DNA of 64,000 nt from Lachnospiraceae bacterium (lineage in GTDB: Bacteria; Bacillota; Clostridia; Lachnospirales; Lachnospiraceae): assembly GCA_017543445.1 (NCBI GenBank), contig JAFYGB010000069.1:109954-173953 (forward strand), written 5' to 3'. Under the pieces are notes generated by a model. The model ran no database searches, was not told the origin of the DNA, and saw only the letters and a program-made list of their open reading frames with translations. The translations under genes and the position numbers were made by a program. This document shows, in pieces, positions 7,999 through 16,219 of this stretch; the stretch's first letter is position 1; each line of letters begins with the position of its first letter.

Positions 7999-9648
7999 AT
8001 GAGACTTTCAGATTTGAACGAAGTAACGGACGAGGTCCGAAAGCAGTGGGAGAGTAAGGGGTATAAGCTTTCCACGTTTGATCGCGCGGCGGTCACAAAG
8101 CGTACGAAAGAGGCGCCTACGTGGCTGCATTTCGGCGCGGGTAATATTTTCCGTGCATTCCCGGCGGCGTTTGCGCAGGATTTGCTGGAAGCGGGACAGA
8201 TGGACACTGGTATCATCGCCTGCGAGGGCTTTGACTACGATATCATCGGCAAGGCGTACGCTCCGTATGATAACCGCAGTCTGCTGGTAACGCTGAAGAG
8301 TACCGGTTCCATAGAGAAACGTGTGATCGACTCGGTCGTAGAGTCATTGACCGCGAACCCTGCGTGCGCCGAGGACATGGCGCGCCTGTTTGAGATCTTC
8401 GCGGCGCCTTCCCTGCAGATGGTGAGCTTTACGATCACCGAGAAGGGCTATGCGATCACACGGGGCGACGGAAGTTTGCTTCCCGTGGTAGAGGCGGATT
8501 TTGCAGCCGCAGACGCGGGGCAGCTGAGCGTTCCGAAGCATTTGATGGGTCTGCTGACTTACCTGCTGTATCATCGTTTCCAGGCGGGAAAACTGCCGGT
8601 CGCAATGGTGAGCATGGATAACTGCTCGCACAACGGTGATAAGCTGAAGGCCGCGATCGTGGCATATGCAAAGCGCTGGGTGGAAGCGAAGATCGTGCCG
8701 GCGGAGTTCCTGGCCTATGTCGAGGATCCGGCGCAGGTTTCCTTCCCTTGGAGCATGATCGATAAGATCACACCTCGGCCGGACGCACAGGTCGTTCGCA
8801 TGCTGGATGAGGATGGCTTTGAGGATACCGACATCATCATTACCGATAAGAAGACCTATACCGCGCCTTTCGTGAATGCGGAAGAAACGCAGTATCTGGT
8901 CATCGAAGATACATTTCCCGCGGGACGTGCGGCGTTTGAGAAGGCGGGCGTGTTGTTCACGGACCGCAATACCGTCGACCGCGTGGAGAAGATGAAAGTC
9001 TGCACCTGCCTGAACCCGCTGCATACATCGTTGGCGATCTTTGGATGTTTGCTTTCTTACACCAGCATCCATGCGGAGATGAAGGACGAGGCCCTGGTGT
9101 CTCTGGTGAAGCAGCTCGGCTACAAAGAGGGTATGCCCGTCGTTGTGGATCCGGGTATCATCCGCCCGAAGGATTTCATCGACGCAGTTATCGGACAGCG
9201 TCTGCCGAACCCGTTCATGCCGGATACGCCGCAGCGTATCGCGACGGATACCTCGCAGAAGATCCCGATCCGTTTTGGCGAGACACTGAAAGCCTACGAT
9301 AAGAAGAATGATACCGAGAGCATAGGGAAGCTTGTGGCGCTGCCGCTGACATTGGCCGCGTATGCCCGCTACCTGATGGGCGTGGACGATGGATGCCAGG
9401 CGTTCATCCCGAGCCCGGATCCGCTCTTAGAGCGCCTTCAGAGCCTCGTAGCGCCGCTGAAACTCGCAACGTCGGATACTCCGGCCGTGATGCCGAAAGA
9501 GGTCTGCAAAGCGCTGTACAGTGACACGTCGATCTTCGCTGTCGACCTGTATAAAATCGGCCTGGGCGAGAAGATCGAAGGCTACCTGTGGGAGATGTTG
9601 CAGGGTCCCGGTTCCGTTCGTAAGACGCTGAATAAGTACTTTGGTTAA
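7999..9648 (+). CDS. uxuB: D-mannonate oxidoreductase (fructuronate reductase), mannitol dehydrogenase family
   Basis: This 549-residue protein belongs to the long-chain mannitol dehydrogenase family. FGAGNIFRAF (about residue 38) is the NAD-binding turn, and the C-terminal catalytic domain contains the lysine-rich region MKVCTCLNPLHTSL. In this operon it most plausibly interconverts D-fructuronate and D-mannonate, supplying UxuA. Other mannitol-dehydrogenase relatives act on tagaturonate or mannitol, but the uxuA neighbour argues for fructuronate. The gene ends the operon, and a strong terminator follows 12 bases after the stop. Confidence 0.9.
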   Translation: MRLSDLNEVTDEVRKQWESKGYKLSTFDRAAVTKRTKEAPTWLHFGAGNIFRAFPAAFAQDLLEAGQMDTGIIACEGFDYDIIGKAYAPYDNRSLLVTLKSTGSIEKRVIDSVVESLTANPACAEDMARLFEIFAAPSLQMVSFTITEKGYAITRGDGSLLPVVEADFAAADAGQLSVPKHLMGLLTYLLYHRFQAGKLPVAMVSMDNCSHNGDKLKAAIVAYAKRWVEAKIVPAEFLAYVEDPAQVSFPWSMIDKITPRPDAQVVRMLDEDGFEDTDIIITDKKTYTAPFVNAEETQYLVIEDTFPAGRAAFEKAGVLFTDRNTVDRVEKMKVCTCLNPLHTSLAIFGCLLSYTSIHAEMKDEALVSLVKQLGYKEGMPVVVDPGIIRPKDFIDAVIGQRLPNPFMPDTPQRIATDTSQKIPIRFGETLKAYDKKNDTESIGKLVALPLTLAAYARYLMGVDDGCQAFIPSPDPLLERLQSLVAPLKLATSDTPAVMPKEVCKALYSDTSIFAVDLYKIGLGEKIEGYLWEMLQGPGSVRKTLNKYFG

Positions 9649-9656
9649 TAGAATTG

Positions 9657-9696
9657 AAAAACCCCGGTGCCGACGAGTCGGTACCGGGGTTTTCGT
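9657..9696. terminator. Bidirectional rho-independent terminator
   Basis: ACCCCGGTGCCGAC and CGGTACCGGGGT (9661-9690) pair, with AAAA on the left and TTTT on the right. The hairpin can therefore end both the uxu operon and the convergent surface-protein gene. Confidence 0.88.
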
Positions 9697-9716
9697 CACA
9701 TATTCAATTGTAGGAA

Positions 9717-10214
9717 TTAAGCTTCTCTCTTACGAAGAACAACCATAGCTGCGCAGGAAGCGAGAGCGATAATAGCGATAGCGGTGATCGGTGTAGCGTC
9801 GCCAGCAGCTGCAGCACCTGCCTCTGTAACGATGACAACACTCTTAACCTTCATATCGTTGTAGAAGTTTACGTTCGGCTGGTCACCGAGGTCAGCTTTA
9901 ACTGCCGCGATATCCCATGTAAACTCGAACTCGTCACCCTCAGCGGGCTTGGAAGGCAATGTAGCGGTGTACTCGATCTTCTTAACTTCCCATTCGCCGG
10001 TAGCGCAAAGCCCACCAACGCCCCAGTTAGCGTCAACATCGGCGTTAACGTACTGGTAACGATAAGCTTTGACCTTGATCGTTCCTGCGGTGTAGGAACT
10101 CAGATCAACTGTACCATTGCCCGTCATACCCAGATCAACTTCGTCTGCGAATACTACGGTGCTCATAGCCATAACTAAGATGGCTGCCAACAAAAGTGAT
10201 AAGAATTTCTTCAT
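9717..10214 (-). CDS. Small secreted, membrane-tethered protein with degenerate sorting signal
   Basis: The 165-residue product starts with a signal peptide (MKKFLSLLLAAILVMAMS...VFA) and ends with GDATPIT, a hydrophobic helix and RKREA. This tail resembles the cell-wall sorting signals of gut Firmicutes, where LPXTG/NPXTG-D precedes the helix, but here the threonine motif has decayed to AAAGD. The mature part (about residues 24-135) has no recognised domain and looks beta-rich. It is a paralogue of the next minus-strand gene (10491-11036), sharing the tail and the signal peptide style. It has its own promoter and terminator. Function unknown; surface display is inferred. Confidence 0.75.
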   Translation of the reverse strand: MKKFLSLLLAAILVMAMSTVVFADEVDLGMTGNGTVDLSSYTAGTIKVKAYRYQYVNADVDANWGVGGLCATGEWEVKKIEYTATLPSKPAEGDEFEFTWDIAAVKADLGDQPNVNFYNDMKVKSVVIVTEAGAAAAGDATPITAIAIIALASCAAMVVLRKREA

Positions 10215-10263
10215 GAGAGATTCCCCCTTTTTAATATTTGTGACGCCCTAATCACATGGCATC

Positions 10264-10292
10264 ATTGTATCACACAACGTGAAGAAATGCAA
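10264..10292 (-). promoter_or_regulatory. Promoter of the 165-residue surface protein gene
   Basis: TTGCAT (10287-10292) and TACAAT (10264-10269) on the minus strand are separated by 17 bases, about 50 bases ahead of the start codon. Confidence 0.6.
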
Positions 10293-10368
10293 TGCTTTTT
10301 TTAGAAAATTTGTTGTTTAATACTGTTATGGATGGGCATATATCGGCTCGGACGAGATAGTCGAGAAA

Positions 10369-10403
10369 AATGTGTCAATGGGGATGGTTCTTTTTGACAC
10401 ATT
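10369..10403. repeat. 35-bp palindromic repeat (REP-like)
   Basis: AATGTGTCAA, a central GGGGATGGTTC and TTGACACATT make a canonical 35-base copy. It lies between the promoter of the 165-residue protein gene and the terminator of its upstream paralogue. Confidence 0.8.
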
Positions 10404-10427
10404 CGAGAGATATGGCGAGCATTTTCA

Positions 10428-10461
10428 CAAAAAAAAGACCCGCACCGAAAAGGTGTGGGTC
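10428..10461 (-). terminator. Rho-independent terminator of the 181-residue surface protein gene
   Basis: GACCCGCACC/GGTGTGGGTC with a GAAA loop (10437-10461) is followed, on the minus strand, by a run of eight T. Confidence 0.85.
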
Positions 10462-10490
10462 CTTTGTATAACGTATGATTTCGTTCGCTA

Positions 10491-11036
10491 TTAAGCTTCC
10501 TTCTTACGAAGTACAACTACGCCTGCGAGAGATGCAAGAGCAACGATCGCAAGTGCGGTAACAGGAGTAGCGTCACCTGTAGGAGCACCGGAACCCATAA
10601 CGATCTTTGTAGGGTTGATGCCGTTCCAGCAGTTCAGTACAAGACCATCACATGTAGCGCTCTGAGCGATCATAGCTTTAAGCTCACCAACGGTGAATGT
10701 GATCTCTGTGGTCTCGCCGTCAGCAGCGAAGTCGCCCGGATAAGGGCTCTGAGTTCCTGCTACAGAGTTGGTCCACCACTGGTAACCCTCGGTAGTAGAC
10801 TCATTGTAGCACCAGCAGAAACCGGGATCTGCGCTGAAGTGGTCCACAACTGTGAGTGTAATAACGACCGGCTCGCTATCTTCGTGTCCGTCGAAAACGG
10901 CCTTGCCAAACTCAACAAAGTTAGCGTTGCTCGGATCAACGGTAAGGGTTGTTCCGTCAAAAGAACTTGCAAATGCCACGCAAGACATGCACACAACCAT
11001 CGCTAACATCAAAACGACTGCGGTAAATTTCTTCAT
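10491..11036 (-). CDS. Secreted surface protein with sorting-signal-like C-terminus
   Basis: The 181-residue protein has a signal peptide (MKKFTAVVLMLAMVV...AFA) and a C-terminal PTGDATPVT, hydrophobic helix and RKKEA. APTGD is close to the NPxTGD sorting signals of related bacteria, better preserved than in its neighbour paralogue. The ectodomain is rich in Trp, Cys and acidic residues (FCWCYNES, YQWWTN), which could suggest carbohydrate or protein binding, but no domain is recognised. The start at 11036 follows GGAGG; an in-frame ATG at 11111 lies upstream of the promoter and is not used. Confidence 0.75.
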   Translation of the reverse strand: MKKFTAVVLMLAMVVCMSCVAFASSFDGTTLTVDPSNANFVEFGKAVFDGHEDSEPVVITLTVVDHFSADPGFCWCYNESTTEGYQWWTNSVAGTQSPYPGDFAADGETTEITFTVGELKAMIAQSATCDGLVLNCWNGINPTKIVMGSGAPTGDATPVTALAIVALASLAGVVVLRKKEA

Positions 11037-11082
11037 TTTTCTAACCTCCAAAAAATATTTCGATATCTTTACCGATGGACGT

Positions 11083-11111
11083 ATTATAGCACAGACGTGG
11101 TATGTTTTCAA
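11083..11111 (-). promoter_or_regulatory. Promoter of the 181-residue surface protein gene
   Basis: TTGAAA (11106-11111) and TATAAT (11083-11088) on the minus strand with a 17-base spacer. It is divergent from the plus-strand promoter at 11133-11161. Confidence 0.7.
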
Positions 11112-11132
11112 TAATCATTCTGCGTTTTTTAC

Positions 11133-11161
11133 TTGTAAGCTTTCCTATGATTTGCTATAAT
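11133..11161 (+). promoter_or_regulatory. Promoter of the DUF2142-flippase pair
   Basis: TTGTAA (11133-11138), 17 bases, TATAAT (11156-11161). The predicted transcript start near 11168 supports the downstream start codon at 11204. Confidence 0.7.
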
Positions 11162-11203
11162 TTAATCATGGTTTGCGCGGCAGACCGTGATCCGGAGGTT
11201 GCT

Positions 11204-12856
11204 ATGATAAAGAATAAAAGCTTTGCTGCATTCTGCCTGTCGTTTCTGTTTGTGATCGTCCTCGTGGCGTGCGGCATGAAGAACAGCGTCCTTACATTAA
11301 ATGATATGACGAAGATCAAGGCATTCTACGTTTTGATCGTTCTTTTGGGTGTTGCCATAACCGGCTTTTTGGCATGGCGCGTGTTCGAGGCGAAATGTAG
11401 CAAAGACGAAGCAGGTCAGGCTTCCCGGGAGGACCGCCCGGCCGCAAAACGTGACATCACCGCGAAGCGTTTCTGGCTCCTGGCGCTGTGCTGGGGCTTC
11501 TTATATATGTTCGTATTTCCCCCATTATCCTCGCCCGACGAGAATAATCACTACGCGCAAGCGTATTACAATGCAAATATCGTTCTTTCTTCCTCGGAAA
11601 ATGTCTCCTTTCCGGACGGGGATTATCCCGGCATGCGTCTGACGGATCTGGAAGTAGCGGAATTCTACACCCGTCCCGGTGTGGAGGACTACCAGAAACT
11701 GTTTTCCGGCGCTCCGCTGTTTGTGTCCGGTGATCAACAGAATGTATACGGTATCTCGGATCGTACGGAGGCCCTGGGCGGCGTCTTCTGGGCGTACCTG
11801 CCCCAGACGGTGGCGATCCTCATTGGCCGAGTGATCCACCTGGGCGGCCTGTGGACGTTTTATCTGGCCCGCCTCTTTAACTTCGCCGTCTACATGACCC
11901 TGCTTTGGTTTGCTCTGAAGTGGATCCCGTTTGGTAAGAACACCCTCGGCGTGATCGCATTGCTCCCCATGACCTTGCATCTGGTCGCATCGCTCAGCTA
12001 CGACGCGGTCATCCTGGGCCTGTCGTTCTTCTTCATCGCGAAGGTCCTGCAGCTGGCGTACCAGGCGGAGCACGTCACACGCCGTGATATGGCGATCCTG
12101 ACAGCATCGATGGCGCTCCTCGCACCGATCAAGGTGATCTACGTACTGATGGCCTTCCTGTGCTTCCTGATCCCTAAGCAGAAATTCAAGAGTCCGAAGA
12201 GCTTCAAACTCAGCGCCGCCGTTATGGCCGGCATCGTGGCTCTCATCTTCCTTTTGGTCAATATCCCGCGCCTCCTTCCGTATCTGAACGAGTCGAACCT
12301 GACCCTCGAATACGCGGGCGGAGCGGAGTGTTATACACTGGCCGAACTGATCAAAAATCCGGTCAAGACGGTCTACATTTTGTTTAATACGATCCGCGTT
12401 TACGGCGGCGAGCATTTCACCCGCATGTTCGGCGAATGGCTCGGCTGGCTGGAGATCCGGATCCCGTTACTTGCGATCATTCCTTGCATTTTGATGCTGG
12501 CGCTGACGACGGCCGTTACGCCGTCTGAACCGAATGTACGGATCGAGAAGAAGAACCGCGTGATCGGCATCCTGGTGACTGCCGGCGTGATTCTGTTGGC
12601 GATCTTCTCCATGCTGGCAGCATGGACACCGACGGGCAGCAGCGTAGCCGAAGGCGTACAGGGGCGTTACTATCTGCCGATCCTACCGATCGCAGTTCTG
12701 TGCGCGCGCAACCGCTTCCTGGAGATCCATAAGGATCCACGCGACGGCATGTGCCTGGCGCTCTGCATGGTACATATCCTAACACTGACGACGGTGATCG
12801 AGACCATTGTCGTTCGCCTGGGTTATCATGTGGTCAATGGCGTGATCGTGCGTTAG
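11204..12856 (+). CDS. DUF2142-type polytopic membrane protein, putative glycosyltransferase
   Basis: The 550-residue protein has about a dozen hydrophobic segments. The extracytoplasmic loop FPPLSSPDENNHYAQAY carries the acidic DE..H signature of DUF2142, a family related to GT-C type lipid-linked-sugar transferases. Typical neighbours of that family are surface polysaccharide genes, and here a flippase-like gene follows 10 bases later. Together they may modify or assemble a cell-surface glycan (inference). The start at 11204 is fixed by GGAGG; an in-frame ATG at 11102 lies upstream of the promoter. Confidence 0.75.
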   Translation: MIKNKSFAAFCLSFLFVIVLVACGMKNSVLTLNDMTKIKAFYVLIVLLGVAITGFLAWRVFEAKCSKDEAGQASREDRPAAKRDITAKRFWLLALCWGFLYMFVFPPLSSPDENNHYAQAYYNANIVLSSSENVSFPDGDYPGMRLTDLEVAEFYTRPGVEDYQKLFSGAPLFVSGDQQNVYGISDRTEALGGVFWAYLPQTVAILIGRVIHLGGLWTFYLARLFNFAVYMTLLWFALKWIPFGKNTLGVIALLPMTLHLVASLSYDAVILGLSFFFIAKVLQLAYQAEHVTRRDMAILTASMALLAPIKVIYVLMAFLCFLIPKQKFKSPKSFKLSAAVMAGIVALIFLLVNIPRLLPYLNESNLTLEYAGGAECYTLAELIKNPVKTVYILFNTIRVYGGEHFTRMFGEWLGWLEIRIPLLAIIPCILMLALTTAVTPSEPNVRIEKKNRVIGILVTAGVILLAIFSMLAAWTPTGSSVAEGVQGRYYLPILPIAVLCARNRFLEIHKDPRDGMCLALCMVHILTLTTVIETIVVRLGYHVVNGVIVR

Positions 12857-12866
12857 TGAGGTGGCC

Positions 12867-14150
12867 ATGGATCCTTCAAAAACCAAAAAAACATTGATCT
12901 GGATAACGATCTCCGGATTTTTATATGCGTGCATTGCCCTGATCCTGCCCATGGTCACGACGCGCCTGATCGGCGCGGATGCCGGCGAAGCGGCAGGTAA
13001 AGCGGCGGGCGGTGCCGTGGCCGACACGATCAATATCAGTCAGTTACTGATCACGGTCGGTCTGTTTTCGGTACGAACGTTTCAGGTTTCGGACGATAAG
13101 GGACTGTTTTCCTTCACGAAGGCATTTTCCTTCCGGTTGTGGACGGTCCTGCTCATGTCGATCGCATCGGCCGTCTGGATCATCACCGGCGGTTATACGA
13201 CCGAAAAACTGCAACTTTTGATCCTGATGATCGTGTTTAAGATGACGGAAGCATTTTCCGATCTGTTCGAGGGAACCTTCCAGCAGGAGAACCGGTTTTA
13301 CATAGCTGGCCGCATCCTGGCGGTGCAGAATTTCCTCGCGATCGCGGGCTATGTCGCAACCCTGGCGATCACGCATGACTCGGTCATTTCCCTGCTGATC
13401 ACGGACATTTTGTATGCGACAGTCGTTTTCGTGATCCACCCGATGTGTCTGAAGAAACCGCCGGCAGCCTACCGGCCCGTGCTGTTTTCGAAGGACATGA
13501 GCCGCATGTTTCTCGTGTGCCTGCCGGCATTTATGAATGCGTTCCTGTTGGTTTACCTCGACAACTGTGCGAAGTTTGAGGTGGAGAAGACTGGCGGCGA
13601 GGGTGTTCTCATGGAATTCACCGCGCTGTTCCTGTGTGTCTTCGTGATCAATCTGTTCTCGAGTTTCTTCCTGAAAACGATGCTGAAGGACATCGCGGAC
13701 CGATATAATCAGAAGGATCGCAAAGGGATGTTGAAGATCATCCGCATTCTCATCGGCATCATCCTGGCGTTGACGCTGGGCGGCCTGTGTCTGGCGGAAC
13801 TCATCGGTCTGCCGATCCTGGGAGCCTTCTATGGCATGGATCTTTCGAACTACCATTGGGAGATGGGGCTGATCTTCCTGGCCGGCGGCATCAACGCAGT
13901 GAATTCTCTGCTTCTGAATGTGCTGATCATCATGCGCAGGCAGTTACCGACACTCGTCTGCACCCTCATTTGCGGGGCGGTCGCCTTCTTCACGATGCCG
14001 TTATTCGTTACGAAGATGTCCGTCCTGATGGGCGGATCCCTGGGTTACCTGGTCATCGTGACTGTACTTTTTGTTCTCTACGCCGGCCTGGCTGTGCATG
14101 GCTTGCATAAGATAGAGAGATCATGTGTCAAGGGGGACGGTTCTAATTGA
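12867..14150 (+). CDS. Flippase-like membrane protein (MOP/oligosaccharide flippase superfamily)
   Basis: The 427-residue protein has roughly twelve to fourteen hydrophobic helices and the long polar loop between halves seen in Wzx-like flippases. A pocket-lining acidic run (DLFEGTFQQENRFY) is preserved. It likely moves lipid-linked saccharides together with the preceding DUF2142 protein. ATG 12867 is preferred over GTG 12861 because of its spacing to GTGAGGTGG. The final residues (CVKGDGSN) and stop codon are encoded by a 35-bp-type repeat, suggesting that the original C-terminus was replaced on insertion. Confidence 0.7.
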   Translation: MDPSKTKKTLIWITISGFLYACIALILPMVTTRLIGADAGEAAGKAAGGAVADTINISQLLITVGLFSVRTFQVSDDKGLFSFTKAFSFRLWTVLLMSIASAVWIITGGYTTEKLQLLILMIVFKMTEAFSDLFEGTFQQENRFYIAGRILAVQNFLAIAGYVATLAITHDSVISLLITDILYATVVFVIHPMCLKKPPAAYRPVLFSKDMSRMFLVCLPAFMNAFLLVYLDNCAKFEVEKTGGEGVLMEFTALFLCVFVINLFSSFFLKTMLKDIADRYNQKDRKGMLKIIRILIGIILALTLGGLCLAELIGLPILGAFYGMDLSNYHWEMGLIFLAGGINAVNSLLLNVLIIMRRQLPTLVCTLICGAVAFFTMPLFVTKMSVLMGGSLGYLVIVTVLFVLYAGLAVHGLHKIERSCVKGDGSN

Positions 14151-14491
14151 CACATCGCCATATTGTGCAAGGCTTCTGACCGGGAATTGTGCGTTATATC
14201 CGCCTGTTCCCGGTCAGGTCACTTCGCGGTGAAAAACATTGCCGTGTTGACCAAGGTCGGATTTGAGGGGGCCCGCTTCGACAGAGGCCGTTTTCTTGAT
14301 GAAAACGACCTCAGCTCGCGCGAAAAGCGATCTCGGAAATCGCTTTTCTCCCCTCATCCGACTCGGGCCTCACGGCGTTTTTCATCTGCTCGCTCCAATG
14401 CCCGGTCGCAGGTGGATATAACGCAATCCCTTAGTCAGAAGCCAGCCGCAGACAGTGAATGGCTCAAATGGAACCGGCCCCCTTGTCACAG
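14123..14491. repeat. Foldback element, copy 2, overlapping the flippase stop codon
   Basis: A palindrome (ATGTGTCA...TTGACACAT, 14123-14155) opens the element and a degenerate one (14460-14491) closes it. The 102-base core at 14259-14360 matches 2331-2432 with two differences. The arms align to copy 1 more loosely: CCCGGTCAG, CGGTGAAAAACATTGCC, then GGCGTTTTTCATCTGCTCG and GCCCGGTCG. Within the core, GAGGCCGTTTTC/GAAAACGACCTC and GAAAAGCGAT/ATCGCTTTTC form hairpins. No gene is seen inside. Confidence 0.78.
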
Positions 14492-14523
14492 TGGGGGGCG
14501 AAAGGAATAGAAGATATAGTAAA

Positions 14524-14558
14524 ACGTCCTAAGCACGAGAGTGCTTAGGACGTTTTTT
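14524..14558. terminator. Rho-independent terminator
   Basis: ACGTCCTAAGCAC/GTGCTTAGGACGT around a GAGA loop, followed on the plus strand by six T. On the minus strand GTTTTAC follows, so it can also end the small ORF at 14568-14639. Confidence 0.85.
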
Positions 14559-14567
14559 GTAGGGAGG

Positions 14568-14639
14568 TTACTCTTTGTAGTTTGTGGTGCTGAGCATCAG
14601 TGCGAGGGCTGTGGAAACTGTGATCATTCTTCTTCTCAT
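14568..14639 (-). CDS. Putative 23-residue peptide
   Basis: A short frame starts at ATG 14639, seven bases after AGGAGGTAG-type sequence (complement of 14648-14653). It encodes MRRRMITVSTALALMLSTT followed by NYKE. The Arg-rich start and hydrophobic stretch resemble a signal peptide or small membrane peptide. It has a promoter (TTGATT/TAGATT) 40-70 bases upstream and a hairpin terminator just downstream, so it forms a complete small transcription unit. A leader peptide or a signalling peptide are possibilities; nothing in the sequence decides. Confidence 0.5.
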   Translation of the reverse strand: MRRRMITVSTALALMLSTTNYKE

Positions 14640-14681
14640 AATATCTACCTCCTGGGATCGTGTTTTGCTTGATCCACCTAC

Positions 14682-14710
14682 AATCTAGCAGAAGAAAAAT
14701 GTGAAATCAA
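14682..14710 (-). promoter_or_regulatory. Putative promoter of the 23-residue peptide ORF
   Basis: On the minus strand TTGATT (14705-14710) and TAGATT (14682-14687) are 17 bases apart. Confidence 0.5.
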
Positions 14711-14803
14711 TGGTTCCGGGCGAAGTTTAAAACAACTATAACAAACTTTAATATATCCGAAACAGGATGAAAATAATTTGTAATACACGTGTAATATACA
14801 CGC

Positions 14804-14868
14804 AAAAAAAAGACCGCCTTACGCCGGATGTGCGCCGAAGGATCGGGCATGCACGGACGATAAGACGG
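14804..14868 (-). terminator. Terminator of prs
   Basis: GACCGTCTTA and TAAGGCGGTC (minus strand) pair across a loop that has internal self-complementarity (GGATGTGCG/CGGGCATGCACG region); eight T follow on the minus strand (complement of 14804-14811). Confidence 0.7.
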
Positions 14869-14888
14869 TCGAGTTTATTCAAAGTGTT

Positions 14889-16070
14889 TTATGCCAGATT
14901 CGGATCTTCCTTATACCGGGCGAGCAGGCGATTGATGCGTTCGGTCGGGTTCAGCAGATCGTGAATGCTGGCGTTGTGATTCAGGTGATCGATCAGCATC
15001 GCGATGTATTTGCTTAAGTCAACGGATACGTAGTACGGGCGGGAGAGCAGCTCCGGGGTCTGGTAGATCAGGTTCGTCGTGTAGAGACGGTCAATGATGC
15101 CCGCCTCGTAGGCGTTATCGAACTTCGCTAGGCCGTTGGTGAAGAGACCGAAGGTTACGACGCCGAATACACGGCGTGCCTTACGGCGCTTCAGTTCGCG
15201 CGCTACATCGAGGATGCTGTCACCGGAGGAGATCATGTCGTCGACGATGATCACGTCCTGGCCGGCAACGTCCGCTCCGAGGAATTCGTGCGCTACGATG
15301 GGGTTGCGTCCGTCCACGACCTTCGAATAGTCGCGGCGCTTGTAAAACATACCCATGTCGACACCCAGACGGTTCGCGTAGTGGATGGCGCGGCGGGTGC
15401 CGCCCTCATCCGGGCTGATGACCATCAGGTGTTCGGGATCGATGGTGAGATCCTTCTCGGTTTTTAAGAGTGCTTTGATGAACTGGTAGATACAGGGCAC
15501 ATCCTCGAACGAAACGAGGGGGATGGCGTTCTGTACACGGGAGTCATGGGCATCAAACGTGATGATGTTGGATACGCCCATATTGACCAGTTCCTTCAGT
15601 GCGATGGCGCAGTCGAGAGACTCGCGGCCGCTGCGCTTATCCTGACGGCTTTCGTACAGGAAAGGCATGATGACCGAAATACGGCGCGCCTTACCGCCAA
15701 TGGCAGCGATCATGCGCTTCAGATCCTGGAAATGATCATCCGGCGACATGTGGTTGACATGTCCGCAGAGCGAATACGTCAGACTGTAGTTGCAGACATC
15801 GACCATGAGGTAGATGTCGTCACCGCGGACGGACGCATTGATCACGCCCTTTGCCTCGCCGGTGCCGAAACGGGGCGCCGAGGCCTCGATGATGAACGAG
15901 GGCTTTTCATAGCCTGCAAACGAAATCGTGTGGGCCTGCTCATGCTCACGCTCGCGACGCTGACGCGCCAGGTGTGCATCGACCTGCTTACCGAGTGCTT
16001 CGCAGCTCTTCAGCGGAATGAGACCCAAAGGTCCGATGGGAATTGCATTGGACAAAAGTTCGGCTGCCAT
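14889..16070 (-). CDS. prs: Ribose-phosphate pyrophosphokinase
   Basis: Prs makes PRPP from ribose 5-phosphate and ATP for nucleotide, His and Trp synthesis. The 393-residue protein is longer than the usual 315-320. The PRPP-binding loop DVIIVDDMISSGDSI (around residue 275), the FDAHD segment and the flexible RQDKRSGRES loop are all present. The extra length is mainly at the N-terminus (about residues 1-50) and in the C-terminal tail. This long form is common in Lachnospiraceae. GGAGG precedes the start, and the promoter is in the gap after dnaC. Confidence 0.92.
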   Translation of the reverse strand: MAAELLSNAIPIGPLGLIPLKSCEALGKQVDAHLARQRREREHEQAHTISFAGYEKPSFIIEASAPRFGTGEAKGVINASVRGDDIYLMVDVCNYSLTYSLCGHVNHMSPDDHFQDLKRMIAAIGGKARRISVIMPFLYESRQDKRSGRESLDCAIALKELVNMGVSNIITFDAHDSRVQNAIPLVSFEDVPCIYQFIKALLKTEKDLTIDPEHLMVISPDEGGTRRAIHYANRLGVDMGMFYKRRDYSKVVDGRNPIVAHEFLGADVAGQDVIIVDDMISSGDSILDVARELKRRKARRVFGVVTFGLFTNGLAKFDNAYEAGIIDRLYTTNLIYQTPELLSRPYYVSVDLSKYIAMLIDHLNHNASIHDLLNPTERINRLLARYKEDPNLA

Positions 16071-16187
16071 AATAATCCTCCCGGATGTTTTTTGAAGACG
16101 GGCGCTAGCCCGAAATGTGGGAAATGTCTGATATGCGACCGAAGATCGGGTGACCGGATGTACGGATCGTGCCGCTTCGGCGTAAAC

Positions 16188-16216
16188 ATATTAGCACTTA
16201 CCCAAGCCCATGTCAA
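16188..16216 (-). promoter_or_regulatory. Promoter of prs
   Basis: TTGACA (16211-16216) and TAATAT (16188-16193) on the minus strand with 17 bases between. It lies directly after the dnaC stop at 16220 and drives a leader of about 110 bases. Confidence 0.65.
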
Positions 16217-16219
16217 GAC

